64,000 nt of DNA from an uncultured Clostridium sp. (GCA_900540255.1 UQFE01000007.1:33260-97259), one strand, 5' to 3'. Shown: positions 46,445-56,031, counted from the first letter of the stretch. Program-made: numbers and translations. The notes: a model not told the origin generated them from the letters alone.

Positions 46445-46891
46445 TTATTTATTTTTAGTTATATAGTCTTCTAAAGCTTCCATAGCTAAAACATAACCTT
46501 TTTCACCAAATCCACACATTTGTCCTATACAAGCTGGAGCAGTCTTAGATTCTTTTCTAAATTCTTCTCTAGCATGTACATTTGAAATGTGAACTTCTAC
46601 TGTTGGAATTCCTGTATTTCCTTTAATAGCATCATGTAAAGCTATGCTATAGTGAGTGTATGCACCTGGGTTTATAACAACACCATCAAATTTTTCAAAG
46701 TAAGCTCTTTGTAAGAAATCTATCATAGTTCCTTCACAATTACTTTGAAGAAGAGTAACTTCATGCCCTCTCTTTTCTCCTTCTTCTTTTATATATTCAC
46801 AAATTTCAGTAAAGCTCTTTGATCCATATATACCTTTTTCTCTAACACCTATCATGTTTATGTTTGGTCCATTTATTACCATGAATTTCAT
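46445..46891 (-). CDS. aroQ: 3-dehydroquinate dehydratase, type II
   Basis: Dehydrates 3-dehydroquinate to 3-dehydroshikimate. The 148-residue protein has the type II motifs NGPNINMIG (about 7-15), the catalytic Tyr in GIYGSKSF (about 22), LQSNCEG (about 48-54), INPGAYTHYSIALHDAI and the catalytic His in VEVHISNVHAREEFR. Every expected motif is intact, unlike its neighbours (broken aroE upstream, broken OYE gene downstream). The aro cluster at 54-64 kb has no aroD/aroQ, so this gene may supply that step. AGGAGG precedes the ATG. Confidence 0.95.
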   Translation of the reverse strand: MKFMVINGPNINMIGVREKGIYGSKSFTEICEYIKEEGEKRGHEVTLLQSNCEGTMIDFLQRAYFEKFDGVVINPGAYTHYSIALHDAIKGNTGIPTVEVHISNVHAREEFRKESKTAPACIGQMCGFGEKGYVLAMEALEDYITKNK

Positions 46892-47009
46892 ATCTATTTC
46901 CTCCTACATGCATGCATGACTTCATCTAATTTCATATTTTTATTAATTAAACACCTACTCCTGCTAGTCGTAGGTGTAAGTTCGCTTTGCCAAATTTAAA
47001 TTTGGAAGC

Positions 47010-47878
47010 TTACTTATCTCCAAATAAGAATTCTTTCATGTGATCTATTAGCATTTCTTGTCCTGTCCAGCACTTAAATGCTTCTGCACCTTGGAATAAC
47101 ATCATTCCTAATCCATTAATTGTTGGACATCCAACTTCTTCTGCTAATTCTAATAATCTAGTTTTAGCTGGTTGATATACAACATCACTTACTATAAGGT
47201 CAGGTCTTAACATATCCTTTTCCATGTAAGTTTGTCCAGCCTATGGTTTCATTCCCATTCCAGTACCATTTGTAAATATTACAGAATCAACAATTTCAGC
47301 TCTTAAAGCTTCTTTATCTTCTAATCTAAATAATTTAGCTTTACAATTTGTTTTTTCATTTATTTTCTTAACTGTTTCTTCTGCTCTTGCAAAGAACTCA
47401 TCATCTTGGTTAAATATTGAAAGTTCAGCTACTCCATCTAAAGCCGCTTGAATACAAATTGCTGTTGCTGCTCCACCAGCTCAAACTATAGTCATTTTCT
47501 TACCTATAACATCAAATCCTGCATCTTTTAATGATCTCATATAACCAACACCATCAGTTATGTGTCCAGTTAAAACACCATCATCATTTATAACTGTATT
47601 TACAGCTCCTGCAAGTTCTGCTGCTGGAGTTAATTATCTAAATACTTATTAATAACAGTTTTGTTTGGCATTGATACATTACAACCTCTAGCTTGCATTG
47701 CTTTTAAACCTTTTACTGCATCTTTTAACCCATCATTTCCAACTTCAAATGCAAGGTATGCATAATCTAATCCTAAATGTCTAAATGCTTCATTATGCAT
47801 CTTTGGTGAACTAGTATGCTTAATTAGTGTTGCTAATAATCCTATTAATGTAGTATAACCTGAAATACAATTTTCAAT
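47010..47878 (-). pseudogene. Second shikimate/quinate dehydrogenase (AroE family), inactivated
   Basis: Almost the full protein can be read on the minus strand, from [18 protein letters not shown] through [20 protein letters not shown] and DSVIFTNGTGMGMKP to the C-terminal GQEMLIDHMKEFLFGDK. It is broken by a one-base deletion near 47630 (LD then frameshift before [10 protein letters not shown]). There are also in-frame stops at about 47487 (TGA in place of Gly in the GAGGA loop) and about 47241 (TAG after MKP). The start codon also reads ATT (47878-47876) behind a good AAAGGAG. An intact aroE exists at 56692-57507. The NVSMPNK version is the quinate/shikimate catabolic-like type. Confidence 0.9.
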
Positions 47879-47884
47879 TGTATT

Positions 47885-48165
47885 CTCTCCTTTATATAAA
47901 TAGCTTATTTATTTTATCTTAAACTATTGTTAGTCATTTTAATACGTCTTAATTTTCTTAAATAAAAAATAATTAACGTTAAATATTTAACACTTAATTC
48001 TCTTTTATTATATTCCACCCCTTAATAGTAATCCAATTGATTTTTATAGTATTATTTATAGATAAAAACTATATATATTCATTATATTACATAAGTGGTC
48101 TTTATGGTTTATATTAATTATATATCTTTTAAATCAATTTATATTAACAAATTATTATAATATGT
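47885..48165. other. Gene-free AT-rich spacer
   Basis: About 280 bp with no credible reading frame, no repeat family member and no RNA gene that I can see; it must hold whatever promoter once served the aroE pseudogene. Confidence 0.5.
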
Positions 48166-48216
48166 AAAAAATAATGATGAATTATTGATAATAATTTATC
48201 TAAATAATTCATCATT
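48166..48216 (-). terminator. Terminator of the zinc-finger-like small gene
   Basis: AATGATGAATTATT/AATAATTCATCATT with an AT loop. On the minus strand it is followed by TTATTTTTTAC. Confidence 0.65.
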
Positions 48217-48269
48217 TATATATATTATGCTATTGATTCTTTATTTTTTCTAATCCATTTATAATATTT

Positions 48270-48410
48270 TTATTGGCACTCTGCCGAACAAAAATTATTA
48301 CCATTCCAATAATCAACATAGTTTGTATCATAATTACACACACTACATTTTACTATTTTCTTAACCTTCATTACATTGTATTTACTCATATTTAAATCAT
48401 TAAATTTCAT
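48270..48410 (-). CDS. Small zinc-ribbon-like protein, 46 aa (possible premature stop)
   Basis: ATG 48410-48408 is preceded by AAGGGGGC at a good distance. The protein carries KCSVCNYDTN and NNFCSAECQ, two CxxC-type knuckles (CSVC and CSAEC) spaced as in a treble-clef or MYM-type zinc finger. The frame ends at TAA 48272-48270. If that codon were GAA the same frame would run on as KYYKWIRKNKESIA to 48225, directly before the terminator. So the gene may be truncated by one mutation, or the extra part may be a lost tail. Function unknown. Confidence 0.5.
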   Translation of the reverse strand: MKFNDLNMSKYNVMKVKKIVKCSVCNYDTNYVDYWNGNNFCSAECQ

Positions 48411-48539
48411 TTTTATTGCCCCCTTAATTAAATTAATTTAAATTATTTATATATATTTTATCACTTTTGCTTTTATTTAATAATACATTTTAATAGTTTT
48501 TTTCTATAGATTTTAATTGAATTTCTTTTTAACTAAATA

Positions 48540-49526
48540 TATATTTATAATACATGTATATTTGGATTTATTGCTTATAAATTAGGATTTTTTAATGTTC
48601 ATTTATCAACTAACGGAGCTACTTCTGTAACTACTGCTACAGGAAATAACCCTCTTTTAGTAATACTTAATGCAATTCCAAATAACGTTGCTAACGTTAT
48701 GACAAATAACTCAATGGTATTATCTATAGTATTTTTAGCTGTAGTTGTTGGGTTATGCATTAACACCTTAGGTGAAAAAATATTAGTTTTAAAAAACTTA
48801 CTTATTGATATAAACAATATAATTAGTGTATTTTTAGGTTTTATCATAACTAAATTTAGTCCATTTGCTGTTTTTGTATTAATTACAAGAACCTTTGCTG
48901 TATATGGTTTAGATCGTTTAAAACCAGCATTAGCATACATGCTTACTGTTACAATTGCTTCAATTGTATTTTTAATAATTGCTTATCCACTATTTGTTTA
49001 TTTATTAACTAGGTTAAACCCAATTACATTCATGAAAAAAGTTGCTAAAGTTGCTCTTTTAGGATTTTCAGCTGCTGCTTCTTCTGCATCCTTATCATTA
49101 AATGAAAAAACAACTGTTGAAGAACTTGGAGTTGATAAAGATATTGCATCTTTTGTACTTCCACTTGGTATGACTATTAATATGAATGGTACTGCAATAA
49201 TGCAAGTAATAGCTGCAATTTTTATTGCTGCTAGCTCAGGTTATACTCTTACTATTCAAAATATAATATTAATAGCAGTTTTAGCATTAATAGCTTCTAT
49301 AGGTACACCATCTGCACCTGGTTCATCATCAATAATACTTTTTACAGTATTAACAGGAATGGGGTTTAACAATGAAGCTACACTTATAGCTTATTCATTA
49401 ATTATTGCTATAAACAGACCTATAGATATGCTTATAACTTGTTTAAATGTAATTGGAGATTCTGCAACTGCAATAGTTGTAGCAAATTCTGAAGGTTGCT
49501 TAAATAAAGAAATTTATAATTGTTAA
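48540..49526 (+). pseudogene. Dicarboxylate/amino acid:cation symporter (DAACS family), N-terminally truncated
   Basis: The frame is open from 48537 but has no start for the first part (FGFIAYKLGFFNVHLSTNGAT). The first ATG with any ribosome site is inside, at 48699. The C-terminal two thirds are well conserved: GFSAAASSASLSLNEK (serine-rich re-entrant loop) and PLGMTINMNGTAI (the NMDGT motif). SIGTPSAPGSSSIILF and NVIGDSATAIVVANSEG complete it. About 100 residues (the first two to three segments) are missing against the usual 400 or more. Substrate would be serine, cystine, or a dicarboxylate if intact. Probably non-functional. Confidence 0.75.
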
Positions 49527-49530
49527 TATT

Positions 49531-49567
49531 AAAAGGAGTATCTAAACTTTAATATAGATACTCCTTA
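49531..49567 (+). terminator. Hairpin after the symporter remnant
   Basis: AAGGAGTATCTA/TAGATACTCCTT with a 10-nt loop, followed by only a weak T-rich tail (AATAATATTTATT). Confidence 0.55.
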
Positions 49568-49628
49568 ATAATATTTATTATTGTATAATATAAATATTAT
49601 TATTTTTAAACTGAAAGGAGAATTATTA

Positions 49629-50186
49629 ATGAAAGAATTAGAAACTAGAGTAGTGGATATTGATGTTGACGACATTAGAAATAAAATGGAATCTTTAGGT
49701 GCAATTAAAGTTAAATCTGAAGATCAAGTTAATGAAATATACGACTTTGAAGATGGTAGACTTTTAGATAATAAAGGCTATGCTAGGGTTAGAACTACTA
49801 CTGATAGGCTTACTGGAAAAGAAACTGTATTTATGACTACTAAAAAAATGTTAAGTCAAGGTACATTTAAAGTCATGGAAGAAAATGAAACTATTGTTGA
49901 AGATGGTGAAATGGCTAAAAAAATATTTAAATCTTTAGGACTTGTTCTTCAAGAGTCCATTTCTAAATATAGAGAAAGCTATAAACTTAATGATTCTTTA
50001 ATTGAAATTGATATTAATGACAAGAGCTTCTGCCCTTTCCCTTATTTAGAAATTGAAACTTCTTCTGAGGAAAAACTTGAGGAAATTTTAAAATTACTTG
50101 GATATACTTTAGCTGATACTACATCTAAGACTATTTATGAAATTCTTGCTGAAAGAGGAATTGAAGGAAAAATTAAAGGAAGATAA
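49629..50186 (+). CDS. CYTH domain (class IV adenylate cyclase / triphosphatase-like) protein
   Basis: A 185-residue CYTH fold protein. The N-terminal ELETRVVDIDVDDIRNK has the ExExK-like metal-binding strand, and the tunnel strands follow (YARVRTTTDRLTG, VFMTTKK, SKYRESYKL, LIEIDIND, YLEIETSS). Family members hydrolyse inorganic triphosphate or thiamine triphosphate or make cAMP. Short stand-alone clostridial versions are usually annotated class IV adenylate cyclase; the reaction is not settled here. ATG 49629 follows GAAAGGAG; upstream in-frame starts lack a ribosome site. Confidence 0.85.
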   Translation: MKELETRVVDIDVDDIRNKMESLGAIKVKSEDQVNEIYDFEDGRLLDNKGYARVRTTTDRLTGKETVFMTTKKMLSQGTFKVMEENETIVEDGEMAKKIFKSLGLVLQESISKYRESYKLNDSLIEIDINDKSFCPFPYLEIETSSEEKLEEILKLLGYTLADTTSKTIYEILAERGIEGKIKGR

Positions 50187-50220
50187 AGCCAATTATAAAT
50201 TATAATTTTACTACTTTTAT

Positions 50221-50277
50221 AAAAAAATGAGTATATTTAGATTTATTTTATCAAATTCTAATATACTCATTTTTTAT
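50221..50277. terminator. Bidirectional terminator between the CYTH and deacetylase genes
   Basis: AAAAAATGAGTATATT/AATATACTCATTTTTT with an AT-rich loop and T-runs both ways; the two genes converge here. Confidence 0.85.
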
Positions 50278-50282
50278 ATGTT

Positions 50283-51278
50283 TTACTTTATACTTCTAAA
50301 TTCAAAACCTTGGCTTTGTAAATATTCAATTATTTGTGGAAGTGCTTTTACTGTTTCTTCTTTTCCATATGTATCATGCATTAATAATACAACACTATCT
50401 GCATCTGGTCCTAAAGCTTTAACACTTTCCTTTGCACATTGTACTAATTGCTCTGCATTTTTCTTTGTTCCTTCAGCATCTTTATTTAATGCATTCCAAT
50501 CTACATTATAATATTGATTTTGCTCTAATGCTTCCTTCATTGCAGTACGACCTTCCCATGACCAATATCCACCAGGGAATCTGATAACTCTTGTTGAAAA
50601 ATCTTTTCCTAATACTGCCTTCATTGCATTTTGGCTTTTTTCAAGATCAGATAAAATGTTTTTTACATTCATAACTCTACCTGGATATAAATATGAATAA
50701 TCATGACCATATGTATGATTTGCTATTGCATGTCCTCTTTTAACTTCTTCTTTTAATATATCCTTTGCTCCTTCATTTGCATCTATTGAGCTACCTAAAA
50801 CAAAGAATGTTGCTTTAATATTATATTTATCTAATATATCTAATATTTTTGGTGTATTTGTTGTTGATGGTCCATCATCAAAAGTTAAATATGCAACTTT
50901 TTTTCCATCAGTTCTAACTGGATAATGTTTTGTTCCATTTAAAAGTCCCTTTGTATTTTCAGCTACCATAACACCATCATCTGCATTAGGATCTTCTTCA
51001 TAAGATAAATAACCACTATTATCTAATTTAGGTGTATCTACCTTGTCCTTATTATCTTCATTATTTGAATTGTTTTTATCTTCCTGTTCTTTTAAACTAT
51101 TACTACTTGTTCCATCTTGATTTTCAACTTTTGGATTAGTTTGAAGATTATTAACTCTCTTCTTAGCAAGCTTACTTCCTAAAAATATAGCTGCTATGAT
51201 TAAAACACAAGTTATTAAAATAAGGATAAATTTTTGTTGATTTTTAATTTTTCTATATGATTTTCTCTTCTTTTCCAT
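50283..51278 (-). CDS. Polysaccharide deacetylase (NodB domain), membrane-anchored
   Basis: A 331-residue cell-surface enzyme. A basic N-terminus and one membrane segment (FILILITCVLIIAAIFLG, about 17-35) lead into an acidic linker. The NodB domain (about 125-330) follows: YLTFDDGPSTTNTPKIL with the catalytic DD, HxxxH in NHTYGHDYSYLY, and RFPGGYWSW. C-terminal VVLLMHDTYGKEETVKALP completes it. Likely a peptidoglycan N-acetylglucosamine deacetylase (PgdA group) or a related wall-modifying enzyme, which affects lysozyme resistance. ATG behind GAGAGGACG. Confidence 0.9.
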   Translation of the reverse strand: MEKKRKSYRKIKNQQKFILILITCVLIIAAIFLGSKLAKKRVNNLQTNPKVENQDGTSSNSLKEQEDKNNSNNEDNKDKVDTPKLDNSGYLSYEEDPNADDGVMVAENTKGLLNGTKHYPVRTDGKKVAYLTFDDGPSTTNTPKILDILDKYNIKATFFVLGSSIDANEGAKDILKEEVKRGHAIANHTYGHDYSYLYPGRVMNVKNILSDLEKSQNAMKAVLGKDFSTRVIRFPGGYWSWEGRTAMKEALEQNQYYNVDWNALNKDAEGTKKNAEQLVQCAKESVKALGPDADSVVLLMHDTYGKEETVKALPQIIEYLQSQGFEFRSIK

Positions 51279-51667
51279 ATCTTATTTCGTCCTCTCATTT
51301 TTAATATTTATTAAAATTATAATTTTTATTTTATAAACAATCTATCTTTAATATTAATATATAATATAATACTACCTAAATTTGTTACAAAAGTATTACA
51401 AATTTTCTTCAACTTTCATAATAATTTTTTATTTTTTCTTTAAATTAAATCATGCAAAAACTATTGTATCATATTTCCCTATATTACTCTATTTTTTTCT
51501 TTTATTTTTTAATAAATTTAATTTCTTTTTAATCTGTATATTTAATAAATTTTATTAAAAAACTACCATCACAATTGTCATATGGATGTATGAATTTTAT
51601 AGTTTTAAATATTGAAATCCATTTATATACTAATTTTACTACTTCAAAAATTTATATTATCTATATA
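51279..51667. other. Gene-free AT-rich spacer upstream of the deacetylase
   Basis: Nearly 390 bp of very AT-rich DNA, presumably holding the deacetylase promoter (a TTGTAA...TATATT pair near 51365-51395 on the minus strand is possible). No coding frame, RNA gene or repeat is seen. Confidence 0.5.
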
Positions 51668-51716
51668 CAAAAAAGATAACTAATCTTATAAAAATATATA
51701 AAAATTAGTTATCTAA
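51668..51716 (-). terminator. Terminator of the FUSC-type gene
   Basis: AGATAACTAAT/ATTAGTTATCT with a 19-nt AT loop. On the minus strand it is followed by TTTTTTGTATA, about 100 nt after the stop codon. Confidence 0.75.
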
Positions 51717-51812
51717 ATTCTTTATTATTATATTTTGTAATATTTATATATGTATTTTCTTATTTATCACCTAAGCTTTTTGCTCATTTTAAATAAATTA
51801 ATTTAATTTTTA

Positions 51813-53741
51813 TTATACAGCCTTATTACTTAATATTTTACTTAAATTTTTTATTTCATTTACTTCTGTTAAAACGCCTCTTATATTTGCAAAAATTATC
51901 TTATTATCAATTTCATTTGAAGCTTTTATATTTTCCTCTATCTTTTTAATAACTTCATTAATATTTACATTATTTATATTAGGTAACACTTTTAAATAAT
52001 CATTTAAATAGCTTATATCATTATTTTCATTCTTCTTAATTCTTATTAGTGTATATAATTGATAAATATCAATTATTAAAATTCTCATCTTATTAAAATA
52101 ATCTGTATAATCTTCTTTAATATAATCTGCATTATTAACTGCTAATCTTTCCTCTATCATAGTAGTTACAAGTAATAATGTATCCATTTCATGAGTACTA
52201 TTGTTTTTATCTAAGCTTTCCTTGTAAACATTATTTAACATTTCATAAATAACCTGTTTGTATGTACCTAATAATTCTTCATTTGCATCCTTCATTTTTA
52301 CTGGTAATACAAGTCTATTAATAATAACAGCTATTATAATACCAAATATAACAAATGTTATTCTATCCATAGTTATCATTATAGCTCCACCAGTCATAGC
52401 AGCAGTACCAATTGCAGATATTGTTGTATAAATAGTTCCATATCTATATGTTGATGTATATGATCTTAAATAACCAGCTACCATTAGTATTAACATTCTA
52501 ATTGTTGCATTTTTAAATATTGTAAATGATATAACTACTATAGCTCCACCAACTAAGGTTGCAAATATCCTGTCCCTTAGCTTTTTTTGTGCTAATTCAT
52601 ATATAGGAATTATTATTGCAAATGCCGTAAAGTATATCCATCTTCCTTCTGCAAACTTAAAATAATCTGCAATAAAAGCAGAAATAGTTATTCCTAATGA
52701 TAATCTAATAGCATAAGAAAACTTCACTGATTTTGTATAAAATTCTCTTTTATGAATATTAGCCATCTTATATTCTTCTGGTATATCATTACTTGATTTT
52801 ATTTTATTATAATTTTCTTTGCCCAATAATTTTAATTCTTCTAACGCTAACTTTAACCTATTAATAGTATTTAATATTCTTAATTCCACTAAATCATTTA
52901 TATCTTCTCTATTATAATTATTTAGTATTTTACTTATAACATTATCAATATCTTTTAACTCATCCTCTTTACCTAAACTACGTTTTAATTCTTGTAAACA
53001 AATTTGTAAATCATTTGTAATTTTCTTATTTTTAATATTACTTTCTAATAGAATTGATAATTTTTCTAAAATTATTACTATATTTAATTTTAATCTACCT
53101 TCTTCTGTTACATAAAAATCATCTTTTCTACTATCATAAACAATTTTTCTAAAAGAGTTAGCATCACTTTTTATTGCATCATTTATTTCTTCATTACTGC
53201 CAGTATTATTTATTTTTTTTATAATATTATCACAAATACTACCTATCAATTTATTTCCAGATTTAGTAGTCTTATTTTTATTAATTGCAAATTGAATTAA
53301 TATAATTCCTACTGGAGCAACTAAAAGTGAAAGCATTCTCATTGGCAATTCAGCTTTAGTAATAGGAGTAGCTAATAAAAACATATATTGTAATATAAAT
53401 GGTAAATATACTGCTGTTTTCAAATTATAATAAAATGTATATGTTAATATAAAAACCCCTATAAAGTTTATTGGTATGGCTAACCAAATATTAAGGTTTG
53501 CTATATATGTAAATATACCTATTCCTAAATTTATTATAAGTAACTTAAAAAAATTTCTTCCTGGTGAAACTGTAAGATTAATTTGTGTAAGCATTAAAAT
53601 TGCAGTTATTCCCATTACTCCAATAAGTATATTTTTATCTCCAAAAATCATCCTAAATGTTATTACAAATGCCATTATAAAAACATATAAAATGGTTTGT
53701 GATATAATAAATTGCTTAGTTATTTTTATTTTTCCAGCCAA
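51813..53741 (-). CDS. FUSC-family aromatic acid exporter-like membrane protein
   Basis: A 642-residue protein with two blocks of about six membrane segments (residues about 12-150 and 345-475), each followed by a large helical cytosolic domain. This is the layout of FUSC/YccS/AaeB-type proteins (fusaric acid resistance, p-hydroxybenzoic acid export). Recognisable segments include RLSLGITISAFIADYFKF and GRWIYFTAFAIIIPI, and LRDRIFATLVGGAIVVISF. It starts with TTG 53741-53739 behind GAAAGGAAG. It lies next to the tyrA end of the aromatic amino acid cluster, on the same strand but with a terminator between them, so a role in aromatic compound efflux is plausible but unproven. Confidence 0.75.
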   Translation of the reverse strand: MAGKIKITKQFIISQTILYVFIMAFVITFRMIFGDKNILIGVMGITAILMLTQINLTVSPGRNFFKLLIINLGIGIFTYIANLNIWLAIPINFIGVFILTYTFYYNLKTAVYLPFILQYMFLLATPITKAELPMRMLSLLVAPVGIILIQFAINKNKTTKSGNKLIGSICDNIIKKINNTGSNEEINDAIKSDANSFRKIVYDSRKDDFYVTEEGRLKLNIVIILEKLSILLESNIKNKKITNDLQICLQELKRSLGKEDELKDIDNVISKILNNYNREDINDLVELRILNTINRLKLALEELKLLGKENYNKIKSSNDIPEEYKMANIHKREFYTKSVKFSYAIRLSLGITISAFIADYFKFAEGRWIYFTAFAIIIPIYELAQKKLRDRIFATLVGGAIVVISFTIFKNATIRMLILMVAGYLRSYTSTYRYGTIYTTISAIGTAAMTGGAIMITMDRITFVIFGIIIAVIINRLVLPVKMKDANEELLGTYKQVIYEMLNNVYKESLDKNNSTHEMDTLLLVTTMIEERLAVNNADYIKEDYTDYFNKMRILIIDIYQLYTLIRIKKNENNDISYLNDYLKVLPNINNVNINEVIKKIEENIKASNEIDNKIIFANIRGVLTEVNEIKNLSKILSNKAV

Positions 53742-53842
53742 AATAATATCTTCCTTTCATAATAAATATACCAAATTTAAATATTAATAATACTTTTTAT
53801 ATATTATTATCTTATATTTATATAATTATTAGTTTTTTATTT

Positions 53843-53881
53843 TTATATAAAAAATGAGTAACTTTAAGCTCATTTTATAAC
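53843..53881 (-). terminator. Possible terminator of the aro cluster after tyrA
   Basis: AAAATGAG/CTCATTTT hairpin. On the minus strand it is followed by TTTTTATATAAAAA, about 135 nt after the tyrA stop. The rest of 53742-54014 holds nothing recognised. Confidence 0.5.
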
Positions 53882-54014
53882 ATCAATTTCGTAACTTTAA
53901 ATTTTAAAATATATTCATATTGCTAAACTTATATCTTCAAAATTTTATATTTTTCTAGACTTTAAAAAAGCTTATTATTTCTAATTAAATAACCACCTTT
54001 TTTCAAAATAAATA

Positions 54015-54848
54015 TCATAATTTTTCTCTTCTTAAAGAAGACTTAATAAACAATTCTTGTAATGTTTCACTATCACCGGTTTCTAAACAATTCTTAATTT
54101 TATCTAATTCAACTTCAAAATTATAAATTGCTTTAAGTAAATTCTCCTTATTTCCTAAAAATAATTGACTCCATAAGGATTCATTAATATTAGCAATCCT
54201 AGTTAAATCTCTATAACTATCACCTATAAATTCACCTGTATTTCTTCCATCAATATCACTATTTATAAGTGCTACTGCTAATACATGAGGTAATTGACTA
54301 GTGAATGATATTATTTCATCATGATACTTTGGAGATATTTTCTTAATATGCTTAAACCCCATCTTATATGCTAATTCTTCAATTAAATTTAAGTTTTCAT
54401 CTTTATTTTTATCTGTAACAGTAATTAAAAAATTTGCACCTTTAAAAACTTTATTAGTTGCATAATCTATACCTTTTTTTTCTCTTCCTGCCATTGGATG
54501 TGCAAAAATAAAATCAACTTCTTTTGGCAATATTTTAGCTATTTCATTTATAAATAACTGCTTAATGCCTGTTACATCTGTAATTATTACTCCACTTTTA
54601 AAATTTTCTTTATTATTTATAATAAAATTCTTTACTAAATTAGGATAAATGGCTAAAACAATTAAATCAGCACTTTTGATTATTTCATTTTCATTTTTAT
54701 AACCCTCTTTAATAATTCCTAGTGCTTTCGCCTTTTTTAATGTTTCTACATCTTTATCTACACCATAAACATCAGTATATCCAGCGTCCTTAAGTGCCAT
54801 TGCATACCCCCCTCCAATAACACCAAGACCTACAATAACTATTTTCAT
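54015..54848 (-). CDS. tyrA: Prephenate dehydrogenase
   Basis: NAD-dependent oxidative decarboxylation of prephenate to 4-hydroxyphenylpyruvate for tyrosine. Rossmann motif GLGVIGGGYAMAL (about 7-19), FAHPMAGREKKG (about 113-125, substrate Arg/His), SQLPHVLAVALIN and GEFIGDSYRDLTRIA. Length 277 is the short form without a C-terminal ACT domain. GGGGGTG precedes the ATG. It is the last gene of the aro cluster on this strand. Confidence 0.95.
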   Translation of the reverse strand: MKIVIVGLGVIGGGYAMALKDAGYTDVYGVDKDVETLKKAKALGIIKEGYKNENEIIKSADLIVLAIYPNLVKNFIINNKENFKSGVIITDVTGIKQLFINEIAKILPKEVDFIFAHPMAGREKKGIDYATNKVFKGANFLITVTDKNKDENLNLIEELAYKMGFKHIKKISPKYHDEIISFTSQLPHVLAVALINSDIDGRNTGEFIGDSYRDLTRIANINESLWSQLFLGNKENLLKAIYNFEVELDKIKNCLETGDSETLQELFIKSSLRREKL

Positions 54849-54861
54849 AATTTCACCCCCA

Positions 54862-55014
54862 TTTGTAGTTAGTAGTTTGTAGTTTATAGTTATTTGTGAA
54901 ATTCAGCTTAAGTTGAATTTCTTTAATTTATATTTTCAGAAACTCCCCAAGGAGTTTCATCCTTAACTACTAACTACTCACTCCTAACTACTAACTTGCT
55001 CCTAATTAAAAACT
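54862..55014. repeat. Heptamer-armed palindromic repeat, copy 8 (aroF-tyrA gap), TAGTTAG type
   Basis: Both arms are of the TAGTTAG type (GTAGTTAGTAGTTTGTAG on the left; CTACTAACTACTCAC on the right). They enclose hairpin AAATTCAGC/GTTGAATTT (about 54899-54919) and GAAACTCC/GGAGTTTC (about 54939-54958). Confidence 0.82.
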
Positions 55015-55017
55015 AAT

Positions 55018-56031
55018 TTATAAAACTTTTCCTTCTATTTCAGCTAAAGTTTTTACTTTTTTCATTACTTTATCAAATAATTCTGGCTTAAGTGATTGTT
55101 GACCATCACTTAATGCACATTGTGGATTATTGTGAACTTCTATCATAAGCCCATCTGCTCCTACAGCTATTGCTGCTTTAGCTAATGGTTCTACTAAATA
55201 CCAATATCCTGATGCATGACTTGGATCAACTATTACTGGTAAATGCGATAATTTTTTAATTACTGGTATGGCACTTAAATCTAAAGTATTTCTAGTGTAT
55301 GTTTCATAAGTTCTTATTCCTCTTTCACAAAGAATAATATTTTCATTTCCACCAGCCATTATATATTCAGCACTCATAAGCCATTCTTCAATAGTAGCAG
55401 ATAATCCTCTCTTTAATAAAATTGGCTTATTTATTTTACCTAACTCCTTTAATAAATCAAAGTTTTGCATATTTCTAGCACCAACTTGAATTACATCAAC
55501 ATTATTTACAAATTCATCTATATATTTAGGAGACATTATTTCTGTAACTATTGGTAACCCTGTTTCTCTTTTTGCTATCTTTAATAACTCTAATCCTTCA
55601 AGTTCTAATCCTTGGAAGCTATAAGGTGATGTTCTTGGTTTAAATGCCCCTCCCCTTAAAAAGTTTGCTCCTGATTTCTTTATTGATTTAGCAATTTCAA
55701 TTATTTGTTCTTCACTTTCAACAGAACAAGGCCCTGCCATTATTCCTAAATGATTTCCTCCAACTAACGTTCCATCAACATTAACTATTGTGTCATTTGG
55801 CTTAAATAATCTATTTGCTTTCTTAAATGGTTCTTCAACCTTTAAGATTTTATCAACACCATTAAAAGATAATATTTTATCAGGATCAACAGCTCTAGTT
55901 TCTCCAACCACACCTATAATACAAAAAGTTGCTCCTTGAGAAAGATTAACTCCTAATCCATGATTAATTAATTCATTTTTTACAGCCATCACTTCATTTT
56001 GACTACACTTAGGATTCATTACTATTACCAT
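55018..56031 (-). CDS. aroF: 3-deoxy-7-phosphoheptulonate synthase (DAHP synthase), copy 1
   Basis: Condenses PEP and erythrose-4-phosphate, the entry step of the shikimate pathway. This 337-residue protein is of the AroF/type I-beta group: an N-terminal ACT-like regulatory domain (about 1-75) and a barrel with IMAGPCSVES (about 99-108), RGGAFKPRTSPYSFQG, VGARNMQNFDLL, LLKRGLSATIEEW and DPSHASG. The start is ATG 56031 after GGAGG; ATG 56055 would include the ribosome site. The barrel is very close to copy 2 (62873-63886) but the N-terminal domain differs clearly. Confidence 0.95.
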   Translation of the reverse strand: MVIVMNPKCSQNEVMAVKNELINHGLGVNLSQGATFCIIGVVGETRAVDPDKILSFNGVDKILKVEEPFKKANRLFKPNDTIVNVDGTLVGGNHLGIMAGPCSVESEEQIIEIAKSIKKSGANFLRGGAFKPRTSPYSFQGLELEGLELLKIAKRETGLPIVTEIMSPKYIDEFVNNVDVIQVGARNMQNFDLLKELGKINKPILLKRGLSATIEEWLMSAEYIMAGGNENIILCERGIRTYETYTRNTLDLSAIPVIKKLSHLPVIVDPSHASGYWYLVEPLAKAAIAVGADGLMIEVHNNPQCALSDGQQSLKPELFDKVMKKVKTLAEIEGKVL

